DNA of 38,825 bases from Acholeplasmatales bacterium (GCA_007694145.1 RECF01000047.1:1-38825); one strand, 5' to 3'. Positions 15,218 to 23,915 are shown, counted from the first letter of the stretch. Numbers and translations: made by a program. The notes: a model not told the origin generated them from the letters alone.

Positions 15218-15294
15218 TGGCGTTCCGGAATGGACTCGAACCATCGACCTACAGCTTCGGAGGCTGTCGCTCTATCCACCTGAGCTACCGGAAC
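15218..15294 (-). tRNA. tRNA-Arg (anticodon CCG)
   Basis: The 77-base cloverleaf is complete. The acceptor stem GTTCCGG pairs with CCGGAAC. The anticodon arm ACAGC-CTCCGAA-GCTGT gives anticodon CCG, which reads CGG. The T-loop is TTCGAGT, the discriminator base is G and CCA is encoded. It stands alone with its own promoter and terminator. Confidence 0.96.
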
Positions 15295-15323
15295 AAGAAT
15301 TAAGGTGGTTTGACACTGCACCT

Positions 15324-15351
15324 ATTGTACCATAAGGTTGCTAGTTTGCAA
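15324..15351 (-). promoter_or_regulatory. Promoter TTGCAA-16-TACAAT for tRNA-Arg
   Basis: Minus-strand -35 is at 15346-15351 and -10 at 15324-15329, about 30 bases upstream of the mature 5' end. Confidence 0.6.
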
Positions 15352-15397
15352 GAGGGCAAATGCAATTTGACCTAACAAGCATGATGGGCTCAATGTC

Positions 15398-16696
15398 TTA
15401 AACATCTTCTTGTGGGTGGGGTGTTTCATGCATGATGCGCATAATCTCCTCATCGGTGATACGCATGCCTTCTCGGGCGAGACGGGTCACATTGGCTAAA
15501 GTGGCCTCGATTCCTTTGGCAATGATCCCATCGCCACCTAAAAACTCTTGACCGTTCTCATACATGTGGTGACCAAGGATACCGGCCTCAACCGCCATGG
15601 CGATTTTAGCCGCGCAAGAAGGTTTGGCCCCATCGCAAATCATCCCCGATAAAATGGCTAGGGCATTGACAATCGTGTGCGCGATGGCGTTGTAATCGCC
15701 GCCGAACAAATACGTGATGCCGGCACCGCTTCCCGCCCCGGCAAAGACGACGCCACAATAAGCTGAAAGGCTACCGATGTCGCGTTTTTGATGGATAGAC
15801 ACAAGATTGCCGACGACGAGGGCGCGATATAGACGTTCGCGACTGATCTGATGGTGCCGTGCATACACGATGATTGGCAGTGAAGCGGTGAGGCCTTGAT
15901 TGCCACTTCCTGCGACAATCGTCACGGGCAGTTTTGAGCCACTCATGCGGGCATCACTTGCCGCAGCGGCGTAGGCTTTAGCCTGATTGGCCACATGTGA
16001 CCCATAAGCTTTAAGAAGTACTGAACCCACATTGGCACCATAGTCTTGTGCGAGGCCTTCTTCAGCGATGGCCATGTTGTTGGCGATTTGCGTGTCAAGC
16101 AGATTACGCACATCCTCGATGTCGACATGATCGGCAAAGGCGACGATATCTTCAACCGTCAAGTCTTGTTTCAAATGATCATCGACTGCTTGATCAGCGA
16201 CGTAGTCTTTAGCTAACAGGACCTGACCATCCTGTTCTGCTAAGACAATGTTGGTGTGGTGATTGATAATGCGAATGCGTGCTGAATGTTGTCCTTTGGT
16301 AAGCGTAACATCAATATCGAGCACATACGGTGAAGGGCTTGCCGATACTGTGACTGAATGGGTTTTGAGATAGGCTTCGATGTGTTTCTTCGCATGATCG
16401 GGCATGCTGAGAATGACCTCAAGACCTTTCTCGTATTGGCCAAACAAGACGCCGGCTACGAGGGCGGCACGTATGCCTTTGAGCCCACCGGCATTGGGAA
16501 CATGAACGCTTTTCGCATTTTTCATTACGTTGCCACTCACCCTGACAGCAATGGCATCGGCAACGCCTGGCAACAGCGACTGGGCTTTTGCGGCCGCAAA
16601 GGCCAGTGCACCGGGTTCTGTGCATCCGGAAGCGGACTGCATTTCCTCTTTGAGGATACTGAGATATATTTGATAGGTTCGGTCTGTTTTTTGCAT
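15398..16696 (-). CDS. UPF0597 / CyuA-type L-cysteine desulfidase (serine dehydratase alpha-like)
   Basis: The 432-residue protein belongs to the UPF0597 family, which includes E. coli CyuA (YhaM) and archaeal L-cysteine desulfidase. These cytoplasmic iron-sulfur enzymes break cysteine into pyruvate, ammonia and sulfide. ASGCTEPGALA holds Cys25. The C-terminal part (SAYCGVVFAGAGSGAG, GMICDGAKPSCAAKI) holds the other conserved cysteines expected to ligate the cluster and forms the serine-dehydratase-alpha-like domain. The start at 16696 follows GGAGGCG. There is no cysteine transporter or regulator next to it, unlike the cyuPA arrangement, so a serine or other beta-elimination substrate is possible. 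It has its own promoter and is divergent from the ADP-ribosylglycohydrolase-like gene. Confidence 0.85.
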   Translation of the reverse strand: MQKTDRTYQIYLSILKEEMQSASGCTEPGALAFAAAKAQSLLPGVADAIAVRVSGNVMKNAKSVHVPNAGGLKGIRAALVAGVLFGQYEKGLEVILSMPDHAKKHIEAYLKTHSVTVSASPSPYVLDIDVTLTKGQHSARIRIINHHTNIVLAEQDGQVLLAKDYVADQAVDDHLKQDLTVEDIVAFADHVDIEDVRNLLDTQIANNMAIAEEGLAQDYGANVGSVLLKAYGSHVANQAKAYAAAASDARMSGSKLPVTIVAGSGNQGLTASLPIIVYARHHQISRERLYRALVVGNLVSIHQKRDIGSLSAYCGVVFAGAGSGAGITYLFGGDYNAIAHTIVNALAILSGMICDGAKPSCAAKIAMAVEAGILGHHMYENGQEFLGGDGIIAKGIEATLANVTRLAREGMRITDEEIMRIMHETPHPQEDV

Positions 16697-16734
16697 GGGC
16701 GCCTCCGTGCAGACTCGGTTGGGGGAACATGTTT

Positions 16735-16763
16735 ATTGTAACGCAACAAAGCGCGCCGTGCAA
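16735..16763 (-). promoter_or_regulatory. Promoter TTGCAC-17-TACAAT for the cysteine desulfidase gene
   Basis: Minus-strand -35 is at 16758-16763 and -10 at 16735-16740. The same pair of hexamers and spacing occurs upstream of the cotH operon. Confidence 0.55.
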
Positions 16764-16818
16764 GGTCTTCTTGAGGCGAAATGTAAGCACATACAACCTG
16801 CGCGTACTGAAAACCTCG

Positions 16819-16824
16819 TATAAT
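16819..16824 (+). promoter_or_regulatory. Putative -10 TATAAT for the ADP-ribosylglycohydrolase-like gene
   Basis: The -10 is perfect and lies 34 bases before the start codon. The -35 region is poor. Confidence 0.4.
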
Positions 16825-16858
16825 TTAATTAGATACTGAATATTTGAGGAGGAAGCCA

Positions 16859-17722
16859 ATGCATTATCTAGAATGGGCATTGCTCGGCAATGCCGCGAGT
16901 CTTGGGTATCACTGGATCTATGACCGTCCCTTGCTAAAACAGTATGCAGCAAAACAGTCCTTGTTGTTTCACGCACCGGATAAAGCCTTTTATGACCAGG
17001 CTAAAAGTGCATATTATGCGTATCCGAATGCCAAGGTTAATGATGTGTCGGTGCAAGGGGAAATTGTCCGTTGGCTTTATGAAGCATTACGGCATGACAA
17101 AACCTTTGATCGTGACGACTATCGCACCATGCTCCTGAAAGCTTTCCAACCAGGCGGTCATTACTTGGGTTATGTCGAATCTTATGGTCGAAAGCTGGTG
17201 CTTGAAGCCTTGGCAAGTCAACAAAAAGTCACCGTGTCCCTTGAACATGATGACGATCAGTTAGTCGGCTTCGCGCCCTATATAGCTTGCAAAGCCGTTG
17301 GCTTAAGTATCGATGATGCTTGGCGATTGGCTCAGCTGCTTACCCACCGACCGATCTACTTAAGCGCATACCGTTGGCTTGATGCGATTTTGTCGTCTGA
17401 AACCACCCGAAGTAAACAGGTGGTGCTTGAAGAAACCCGCCATCATCTTGGTGAGTACTTTACCGATCGCTTTGAAGCAGCAATCAGTGTATCCGATACC
17501 GATGTCTTTATTCGTGATTATGTCAACACCGCTTGTCACATCGATCATGCACTGCCACTTATTTTGCATATCGTCTACCACACAAATAGTTTTGAAGCAG
17601 CTTTGTCATTAAACACAGCAATTGGCGGTGCAAGTGCCGACAGAGGACTACTCGTAGGTCTCCTTGCCGGTCATTTTAACACCCCACCGGCATCCTTTGC
17701 CGCTTACTTGAAAAAGGATTAG
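16859..17722 (+). CDS. ADP-ribosylglycohydrolase-superfamily protein with altered metal-site motifs
   Basis: This 287-residue all-helical protein resembles the ADP-ribosylglycohydrolase (ARH/DraG) superfamily. GNAASLGYHWIYD near residues 11-23 corresponds to the N-terminal G-D-A-x-G region, and NTAIGGASADRGLLVGLLAG near the end corresponds to GGDTDTIAAIAG. Family enzymes remove ADP-ribose from proteins using two Mg ions bound by Asp pairs. Here the usual C-terminal D-x-D is A-x-A-D and the TDDT segment reads VNDVSV, so several metal ligands seem to be replaced. It may bind without classical catalysis, or use a rearranged site. The start at 16859 follows AGGAGG; an in-frame TTG further upstream lies inside that site. 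Monocistronic. Confidence 0.7.
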   Translation: MHYLEWALLGNAASLGYHWIYDRPLLKQYAAKQSLLFHAPDKAFYDQAKSAYYAYPNAKVNDVSVQGEIVRWLYEALRHDKTFDRDDYRTMLLKAFQPGGHYLGYVESYGRKLVLEALASQQKVTVSLEHDDDQLVGFAPYIACKAVGLSIDDAWRLAQLLTHRPIYLSAYRWLDAILSSETTRSKQVVLEETRHHLGEYFTDRFEAAISVSDTDVFIRDYVNTACHIDHALPLILHIVYHTNSFEAALSLNTAIGGASADRGLLVGLLAGHFNTPPASFAAYLKKD

Positions 17723-17732
17723 TGCTTTTAAG

Positions 17733-17777
17733 ACAAAGAAAAGACAACAACCGGGACAATTGTTGTCTTTTCTTTGT
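17733..17777. terminator. Long hairpin after the ADP-ribosylglycohydrolase-like gene
   Basis: A perfect 18-bp stem (17733-17750 with 17760-17777) has a nine-base loop. Its AAAGAAAAG-type purine arm is shared with the hairpin at 15079-15127. Confidence 0.75.
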
Positions 17778-17792
17778 TCAGGGGAAGGGGAT

Positions 17793-17828
17793 AGTGTGTT
17801 GTGAAACACATGCTTAATATAACACACT
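17793..17828. repeat. Inverted repeat AGTGTGTT/AACACACT between converging genes
   Basis: Arms at 17793-17800 and 17821-17828 enclose a second small hairpin (TGTGTT-GTGA-AACACA). It may act as a weak terminator for the response-regulator gene; no T-run is present. Confidence 0.35.
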
Positions 17829-17875
17829 GACCTTACGACTGGATTACATTTTCATGAATGTTTCCTTAAATATGC

Positions 17876-18565
17876 TCAGGCGCGACTGCCGAGACGGTAA
17901 CCAACCCCTCTTACCGTGAGAACAAGGGTCGGCTTCGAAGGATTATGCTCGATTTTTTCTCGTAGTCTACGGATGTGAACATTGATGATGTTCTCATCGG
18001 AAAAATAGTCATCATGCCAAACGGCACGATAGATTTGATCTTTTGACAAAATGGCATTCGCATGCTCAATCAGCAACTTGAAAATCTCGAACTCCTTGTT
18101 TGTAAGCGCAATGGACGCATGGTCACGATGGACTTCGCGTGTTTTGAAGTTAATGATGAGATCTTGGATGATGAAAGTCTCTTGTTCAAGGTCGCTGGTT
18201 ACCTTCATGCGCCGTAAAACGGCTTTGATGCGGGCGATCAGTTCGATATTGGAAACGGGTTTGGTGACGTAATCATCGGCACCGAGTCCAAGATGAACGG
18301 CCTTTTCTACATCGCTGTCTTTTGACGAGATGATAATAACAGGAATATTTTTGCCTTGCCGGATTTCTTTGAGAACGTCTTCACCAGTACGGGTTGGCAA
18401 CATCAAATCAAGTAAGACAAGATGAATCATGTTTTTGTTGATGTCTTCGATGACATTCGCGCCGGTTTGATTGATGATCACGTTGTAACCTTCGCGACTC
18501 AAAGCCGCTGAAATGGCTTCACATACGAGTGGATTATCCTCGATAATCAGAATGTTGTACTTCAT
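17876..18565 (-). CDS. OmpR/PhoB-family response regulator
   Basis: The 229-residue protein has a receiver domain (1-120) with acidic pair Glu9-Asp10, phospho-acceptor Asp53 in LVLLDLMLP, Thr/Ser in IIISSKDS and Lys in DDYVTKPVS. A C-terminal winged-helix DNA-binding domain follows (about 130-229, ALTNKEFEIFKLLIEHANAI, NVHIRRLREKIE, VRGVGYRLG). The start at 18565 follows GGGGGAA and begins MKYNILIIEDNP; a longer frame upstream adds only unrelated residues. It is 81 bases downstream of the hybrid kinase and is the obvious final acceptor of that kinase's phosphorelay. Targets are unknown; the operon's own transporter and DJ-1 gene are candidates. Confidence 0.93.
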   Translation of the reverse strand: MKYNILIIEDNPLVCEAISAALSREGYNVIINQTGANVIEDINKNMIHLVLLDLMLPTRTGEDVLKEIRQGKNIPVIIISSKDSDVEKAVHLGLGADDYVTKPVSNIELIARIKAVLRRMKVTSDLEQETFIIQDLIINFKTREVHRDHASIALTNKEFEIFKLLIEHANAILSKDQIYRAVWHDDYFSDENIINVHIRRLREKIEHNPSKPTLVLTVRGVGYRLGSRA

Positions 18566-18646
18566 GATTTTCCCCCAAACAATGCTAAGGATGATAGGTC
18601 TATGATACATCATTTGCACGATAAGCGCTAGTAACAATGAGACATG

Positions 18647-21600
18647 TTAGCTTTTCTGTTCGTCTAAAAAACCAGTTAATGCCTTCTCAGTATCCACGAA
18701 GATATCCTTCAAAGCGCTGAGTGCAGACTGAATCAAACGGATTTTGCGCTCTTTAGCTGCGTCATCGATGACTTTGCATAAGTAGGCCATCCGGGCGGCC
18801 CCAGAATAAGCACAGGAGCTTTTGAAATAGTGGGCATAATAAGCAACTTGTGTCAAATCGCGTTGTTCAAATGCTTTGACAATATTGGCGACATCCTGCG
18901 GCGCTTGTTGCAGGAAGTTTCTTATGATTGACAAGCCGGTATCCATGAACTCTTTGTACTGTTTGGTGAATGAAACCGCATCAAAGTAAGGAAGGTGCTT
19001 GGGTAAAGCCAAGGTGGTCTTACTGCGCCAATGGGCGACAGGGCGTCCTTCAATGACGTCGATGAGGCGTTGGACACCGAATGGTTTTGTCAAAACGTCT
19101 GTCGCACCCCCTTCAAGAAAGTGGTCGATATCATCTTGGAGGGCATGTGCCGTCAACATGAAAATCGGTATCGTTTCATACGTGCCACCGCGTGCGCGAA
19201 TAAGCTTGAGTGCTTCAAAACCATCCATTCCCGGTAATTGGACATCCATGAGAATCGTATCGAAGTGCATCCTTGTAAGCATCTCAAAAGCTTGTTCGGC
19301 ATGGTTGGCCGTTACGACATCATAACCACGTCTTTCAAGAATTTCATGCATGGTTTGTCGGCTCAGTGGATTGTCTTCGACATAGAGCACTTTCTTGTGA
19401 CCCGTCTTGCCTTGAGCCAGCACATCGGTGGATTCGGCGAGCAGGGTCTTGACAAACATCTCATGCAAAAAGTGCGGGGTCACAAGCGTCGTGGATTGAA
19501 AATCACTGTAATCGTCCACTGGATCAAGCGCGTGGTTCGATACGATTTGATGAATCATTTGCGGTGGGTAGTCCTTCAACCAGGCCCGCTCATCTTTTGA
19601 GAGATCTGAGGGCACCAAACAAAGCGAGACTGGCGAAACATCTCTAAAAGGCGGCTGTGTAAAGGTGAAGCCGAGCTGTTCCCAGGCCCGCTTGACCTTA
19701 AGCATCGCTTCATCCATCACGCCAAGCATCAGGGCAAGGCGTCCCTGGTAAGGTTGGTTTACCGAGGTTGATTGCATCTCGCTTAAAGGCATGTCAAGGA
19801 CAAAGCCAAAGCGGTTTCCATGATCGTCATGTCGGTGAATATCGAGGGCGGTATCAAAGAGTTTCAGCAATTCGACGACAATGGAAAGGCCAAGGCCTGT
19901 TCCTTCAATGCCGACATCATCTTTACCTCGGTAGAAACGATTGGCAATGAGGGACTGTTCAGCTTCGGTAATCGGCCGTGCATGATCATCGATTGCAAAA
20001 TGGATGCGGGCATTGGTATCGTGTTTTTCAAGCAGTTCGACACGCAAAATCACCGAACCGCTCGGAGTGAACTTGATGGCATTGCTCAACAGATTGTTGA
20101 TGATGCGTCCCAGTCTGTTTTCATCAAAGACAACCAGGTTTGACAAGTTTCTATCATAATCGAACTCGAGACTCAAGCCATTGTCGGCGGCAGTCTGTTC
20201 CTGCATTTTGACCAGTTTGAACAACGACTTCTCTAGATTGAACGTGTCATGCTCAAGGGTCATCATCCCCGCTTCGATTTTCGACAAGTCGATGACATTG
20301 CTTACAAGACCCGCGAGTGACTCAAGTGCTGAATCGAGAATGCCGAGATATTCAAGGTTGTAAGAAGGTTGCGCCCGCGTTCTCAAAAGTTCAGTGACGT
20401 TTTGCATAATGCCAAGTGGTGTGCGGATATCATGGCTGATGCTTGCGAGAAAAAGGCTTTTGGCCTGATTGGCCCGCTCAGCGGTTTGCTTTGAAGCGAC
20501 CAGAGCCTCTGCTTGTCGTTTTCTGACAAGAAGGTTGGTGATGATTTGTGCGAGGAAACGAAGCAACCGTCGTTCTTCCTCTTGCCAGGTTCTGACAGAG
20601 CGTACATCATCAAAACCTACAAAACCCAGGCAGTCGTTGTCATTGAGAAGTGGCAACGTAATCAAGGATTGGATCGCTTGCATGGATAGTGTTTCATAGA
20701 GCAAGCTATCTTTAGGCAACTCGGCCACATTCTCGATGATGACGGCCTTGTCTTGTAGATGCAAATCGACCCAATCGGTCTGAAAGTCCGAAATTGCCAT
20801 GTACCGCAAGTTGTCAATCTCTGGTGAAATGCCCTCGGCACACCACTCATAACGATATTCAATCATATCATGGTCAAAATCATAAAGAAAGACGTAGACC
20901 CGATCGACCCCGACAAAATCACCCGTCAGTCTGAGCGCTTTGTCAACGGCGGCATCTTCGGCACCGGGTGCGACATTGATAAACTGTGAGGCAAGTTGGG
21001 CCAGCATCTTTTGAAAGGCATAAAAGCGACTCATTTCCGCTTCATGTTTTTCAACAGTTTCCATATCTCTTGAGATGGATACGATGCCTTGTAGCGCGCC
21101 CTCTGCATCCCGCACTTGTGCGCGAATGCTGTCAACGTTCACATAACCGTCTTTTGTCTTGACAGAAATGTGGCGTCGGACTGGGGTGTCATGTTCAAGC
21201 GCTTCGGCATCGAGTTTCCGGACGATGACGGCATCTTCATCTTGGTACACCTCATCAATACGCTTGCCCGTCAAAGGCATGTCATAATGATCACGCGCAG
21301 CCTGATTGACGAACTGATAGGTGCCATCAAGTGTTTTGAAACTGATCAAGTCGGGAATACTGTCAAGGATGGTTCGGTAAAGGTTGTTTTCATTGAGAAG
21401 ACTCAATTTTTGTGAATGCTTGATTTGGTGGTCTACCAACAAGGAAAAAAGTGGCAAAATAACGGGTAAAGAGTCACGGATGTCTGGGTTGACGGGCGCG
21501 CTGAAGGCGACCACCAAACAGCCCGATGTTTGGATGCTGAAAGCGAAATAGTGCGTTGCCTCCGCGACCCAATCAAATACTTTTGCCTGCTCGCGTAGCC

Positions 21601-21799
21601 TTTTTACTACGTCGTGCTCGCAAGGCGCGTGCTTTGAAGAGGGATAGGAAACAACCCTTTGAGATTGCCCGAAGTTAGCGGGTTCGATGTAGTGGATTTC
21701 TTGCGCGCCGAGCATTTCGGCAAACTGTTTTAACCATACACCCGGTTTTTGCGCCGGTGCGGGTTCTTCTTGTACATGATGAAAGAAGGTGTCAATCAT
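18647..21799 (-). CDS. Soluble hybrid sensor histidine kinase with degenerate receiver, receiver and Hpt domains
   Basis: The protein has 1050 residues and no membrane helices. Its order is: an unassigned N-terminal sensor (about 1-130), PAS (about 135-250, ILDSIPDLISFKTLDGTYQFVN), GAF (about 260-425), and HisKA with phospho-His in SISHDIRTPLG near 455. The HATPase follows (NNLLSNAIKFTPSG, GTGLGLSI). Next is a receiver-like domain lacking the phospho-Asp (about 695-805), then a full receiver (KKVLYVEDNPLSRQ, TILMDVQLPGMDG, VLTKPF) and an Hpt domain (AHYFKSSCAYSGA). The usual DTGxGI box is DDHARPI. The layout implies a four-step phosphorelay ending at the adjacent regulator. The ATG at 21799 lies one base after the eamA stop; an in-frame TTG at 21817, better spaced from AGGAGG, is an alternative start. 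Confidence 0.9.
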   Translation of the reverse strand: MIDTFFHHVQEEPAPAQKPGVWLKQFAEMLGAQEIHYIEPANFGQSQRVVSYPSSKHAPCEHDVVKRLREQAKVFDWVAEATHYFAFSIQTSGCLVVAFSAPVNPDIRDSLPVILPLFSLLVDHQIKHSQKLSLLNENNLYRTILDSIPDLISFKTLDGTYQFVNQAARDHYDMPLTGKRIDEVYQDEDAVIVRKLDAEALEHDTPVRRHISVKTKDGYVNVDSIRAQVRDAEGALQGIVSISRDMETVEKHEAEMSRFYAFQKMLAQLASQFINVAPGAEDAAVDKALRLTGDFVGVDRVYVFLYDFDHDMIEYRYEWCAEGISPEIDNLRYMAISDFQTDWVDLHLQDKAVIIENVAELPKDSLLYETLSMQAIQSLITLPLLNDNDCLGFVGFDDVRSVRTWQEEERRLLRFLAQIITNLLVRKRQAEALVASKQTAERANQAKSLFLASISHDIRTPLGIMQNVTELLRTRAQPSYNLEYLGILDSALESLAGLVSNVIDLSKIEAGMMTLEHDTFNLEKSLFKLVKMQEQTAADNGLSLEFDYDRNLSNLVVFDENRLGRIINNLLSNAIKFTPSGSVILRVELLEKHDTNARIHFAIDDHARPITEAEQSLIANRFYRGKDDVGIEGTGLGLSIVVELLKLFDTALDIHRHDDHGNRFGFVLDMPLSEMQSTSVNQPYQGRLALMLGVMDEAMLKVKRAWEQLGFTFTQPPFRDVSPVSLCLVPSDLSKDERAWLKDYPPQMIHQIVSNHALDPVDDYSDFQSTTLVTPHFLHEMFVKTLLAESTDVLAQGKTGHKKVLYVEDNPLSRQTMHEILERRGYDVVTANHAEQAFEMLTRMHFDTILMDVQLPGMDGFEALKLIRARGGTYETIPIFMLTAHALQDDIDHFLEGGATDVLTKPFGVQRLIDVIEGRPVAHWRSKTTLALPKHLPYFDAVSFTKQYKEFMDTGLSIIRNFLQQAPQDVANIVKAFEQRDLTQVAYYAHYFKSSCAYSGAARMAYLCKVIDDAAKERKIRLIQSALSALKDIFVDTEKALTGFLDEQKS

Positions 21800-21800
21800 C

Positions 21801-22760
21801 TCAAACAGCTTCCTCAACAGCCACGCCTCCTTTCTCGATAATCGACGTATCCATGATTGGTGTCATTGGTTTGTGTCGACTGTAATAGACCGTACCATAG
21901 ACGCCCAAGAGAATGCATAACGCGCCTAGGATATGGATGAGATTGAGTTGTTCTTGCAAAAAAATCACCCCAGCTGCCATGGCAATAACGGTCGCAAGAT
22001 TGGCGTAAATGCTGATGACATGCGCTTCAAGGTGTTTCAAAGCCGTGTTGACAAGGAAGAAAGCAATCACTGACGACATGACGCCGAGGTAGAGGACAGG
22101 GAGCAAGACAGTGAAACTCGTCAAGGGCTGAAAATACAGTCTGAGTGTACCAGCGTGTAGCCGCTCCACCGTATGGACCGCATTGAAGAGCACGGCGCCC
22201 GATGCCATCATGCAGTAAGTGAGTGCGAGGGGTTCAATGGTGCGCGAAGCGACCCTTGAAGCGATGTTGAACAAAGCTGCAGCCATGACAGCCCCCAGCA
22301 ACAAACCAAAACCAAGCCGATCAAAAGACAAGGCTTGTCTTGATGCCATCTGAACCACCCAAATCCCCAAGACACTCATCGCAATGAAAACAAGTTGCTT
22401 GCGGTGCGGGCGTTCTTTGAGTAGCCAAGTGCCAAAGAGTGCCGTGAAAACAGGAATCAAGGCAATCATGATACCCGCTTCTACACTCGCCATACGCGCG
22501 AGTCCAAGTGTTTCAAACACAAAGTACAATCCGGGCTGTAATAGGATAACCCAAGATGCCGCGCGCCAGGTGTGTTTCGAAAGCTTGACGTCGATGAGCT
22601 TGACACGCCGCAACCCTTCGATAAACAAAAAAGCAATCATGAAACGATAAGCCAACAAGCCCATGGGACTGACATGACCTAAAACGGTTTTTGAAGACAT
22701 GAAGGAAAAGCCGAAAATCGCTGCAAAGGCAATGCCTGATAGGTGGGCTTTTTTGACCAT
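21801..22760 (-). CDS. EamA/DMT-family transporter
   Basis: This 319-residue integral membrane protein has about ten hydrophobic helices arranged as two EamA repeats (about 5-140 and 150-290). The family's typical features are present: IFGFSFMSSKTVLG at the start, LKERPHRKQL after helix 4 and FLQEQLNLIHILGALCILLGVY at the end. DMT proteins export or exchange amino acids, nucleotide metabolites or drugs; the substrate here cannot be told. The AAGGAG site fixes the start. It is preceded by the DJ-1 gene at 22 bases and followed directly by the histidine kinase, so transport and sensing are probably linked. Confidence 0.9.
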   Translation of the reverse strand: MVKKAHLSGIAFAAIFGFSFMSSKTVLGHVSPMGLLAYRFMIAFLFIEGLRRVKLIDVKLSKHTWRAASWVILLQPGLYFVFETLGLARMASVEAGIMIALIPVFTALFGTWLLKERPHRKQLVFIAMSVLGIWVVQMASRQALSFDRLGFGLLLGAVMAAALFNIASRVASRTIEPLALTYCMMASGAVLFNAVHTVERLHAGTLRLYFQPLTSFTVLLPVLYLGVMSSVIAFFLVNTALKHLEAHVISIYANLATVIAMAAGVIFLQEQLNLIHILGALCILLGVYGTVYYSRHKPMTPIMDTSIIEKGGVAVEEAV

Positions 22761-22782
22761 AAGTTACTCCTTGTGGATTAAA

Positions 22783-23328
22783 TTAGAAAACGATGGACTC
22801 AAGCAAAGCTTGGGCTGATTTCTCCCCCATGAGATATTTGATGATTTGATAGGCAAACTCATAGACCGCGCCCGCGCCTCTGGCTGTAATGATCATGCCG
22901 TCGGTGACGGCTTTCAAGTCTTGACGCAACTGCCCGGTGGGCATATCGACTTCTGAACCGGGGAATGCGGTGTACTGTCGACCATCGAGCAATCCGGCCC
23001 GCCCAAGAAACCGTGGACCCGCGCAAATAGCGGCGACCATTTTCTCCGCCTCGACAAATGTCTTAGTGAGGGTGGCAATTCCTGGATCTTGATCAATCGT
23101 TTCAGCCACATAGCCACCACCGGGAACCACCAGGCAATCATAGCGGTCTATGACGATTTGATTGCATGAGACATCGGCCTGAACCGGCAGACCAAAGGCA
23201 CTTGTCACCGATAACGAAGGCGCAAATGTGCCCAGTTCGACCGTGACTCCGGCACGCATAAGCAAAGCACGTGTAGCGAGACTTTCGACATCTTCCATAT
23301 TGTTGCTGATGACCATTAAAGCACGCAT
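22783..23328 (-). CDS. DJ-1/PfpI-family protein (class I glutamine amidotransferase-like)
   Basis: The 181-residue protein has the DJ-1/PfpI fold. The conserved Cys102 lies in the nucleophile elbow AAICAGPRFL, a conserved acidic residue lies in NNMEDVES near 12-15, and VVPGGGYV precedes them. DJ-1 homologues act in oxidative or carbonyl stress, as chaperones, glyoxalases or amidases. Which applies here is unknown. It is the first gene of the DJ-1 - eamA - histidine kinase - response regulator operon. Its ribosome binding site is AAGGGATG. Confidence 0.9.
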   Translation of the reverse strand: MRALMVISNNMEDVESLATRALLMRAGVTVELGTFAPSLSVTSAFGLPVQADVSCNQIVIDRYDCLVVPGGGYVAETIDQDPGIATLTKTFVEAEKMVAAICAGPRFLGRAGLLDGRQYTAFPGSEVDMPTGQLRQDLKAVTDGMIITARGAGAVYEFAYQIIKYLMGEKSAQALLESIVF

Positions 23329-23372
23329 TGTTTCACATCCCTTTTCGATTGGTTGAGTCGTTGTATAGCCTT

Positions 23373-23381
23373 ATTATATCA
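23373..23381 (-). promoter_or_regulatory. Extended -10 TGATATAAT promoter for the DJ-1/kinase operon
   Basis: On the minus strand a perfect TATAAT (23373-23378) is preceded by TGA; no clear -35 is visible. It lies in the 62-base gap below the upstream membrane-protein gene. Confidence 0.5.
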
Positions 23382-23390
23382 CGAGAAACA

Positions 23391-23915
23391 CTAGACATCC
23401 GCCGCTGACCGTTTCTGCAAGATTCCCACGAAAAAACGCAGCACGCCATACAATGCTAGACAAGCGGTGATCGTAATAATCACCCATTTACCAGCGGTCA
23501 CAAAACCTGCCACATGTGCTGCGGGATCGGTCGCAGCGGGAAAACGAAGAAACACGATACTGACTAAGCTGTTTTCAAGCAGGTCAAGTGCGACTGCTAA
23601 CCAAGGCAGCCACAAGAGACGACGATGATGCGGCCACGTCACATAAAGCAGGTGCCAAAAAAAGAGTCCATAGACCAGCGGCCAAAGAATGTCAAATCGG
23701 ACGCGGCTTTCAATGTAGGCTTGCCGCCCGGCTTCGCCATAAGCTTCAGCGAGCGCGTACAGTTCGTTACGGCTGTAAAAAAAAGTCGTATCCGGCGATT
23801 GTGACATTTGTGCCTTTGACGCTAAACGTGCGGCTTCACGTGGCAGGACCCATCCCATGAAAGCAGCCATGAAAAACGTAGGAACCATGTGACGAAGCTT
23901 AAAGAGTAGTTTCAT
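23391..23915 (-). CDS. Uncharacterised membrane protein with four helices
   Basis: I do not recognise the family. The 174-residue protein has hydrophobic helices near 10-28, 73-95, 98-122 and 138-165. A soluble segment between the first two (about 29-72) contains SRNELYALAEAYGEAGRQAYIESRVRFD (given here only as the region rich in Tyr, Arg and acidic residues). LDLLEN in the third helix is distinctive and may be functional. GAGGTGC lies before the ATG. It may share a transcript with the downstream DJ-1 operon, though that has its own promoter. Confidence 0.75.
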   Translation of the reverse strand: MKLLFKLRHMVPTFFMAAFMGWVLPREAARLASKAQMSQSPDTTFFYSRNELYALAEAYGEAGRQAYIESRVRFDILWPLVYGLFFWHLLYVTWPHHRRLLWLPWLAVALDLLENSLVSIVFLRFPAATDPAAHVAGFVTAGKWVIITITACLALYGVLRFFVGILQKRSAADV

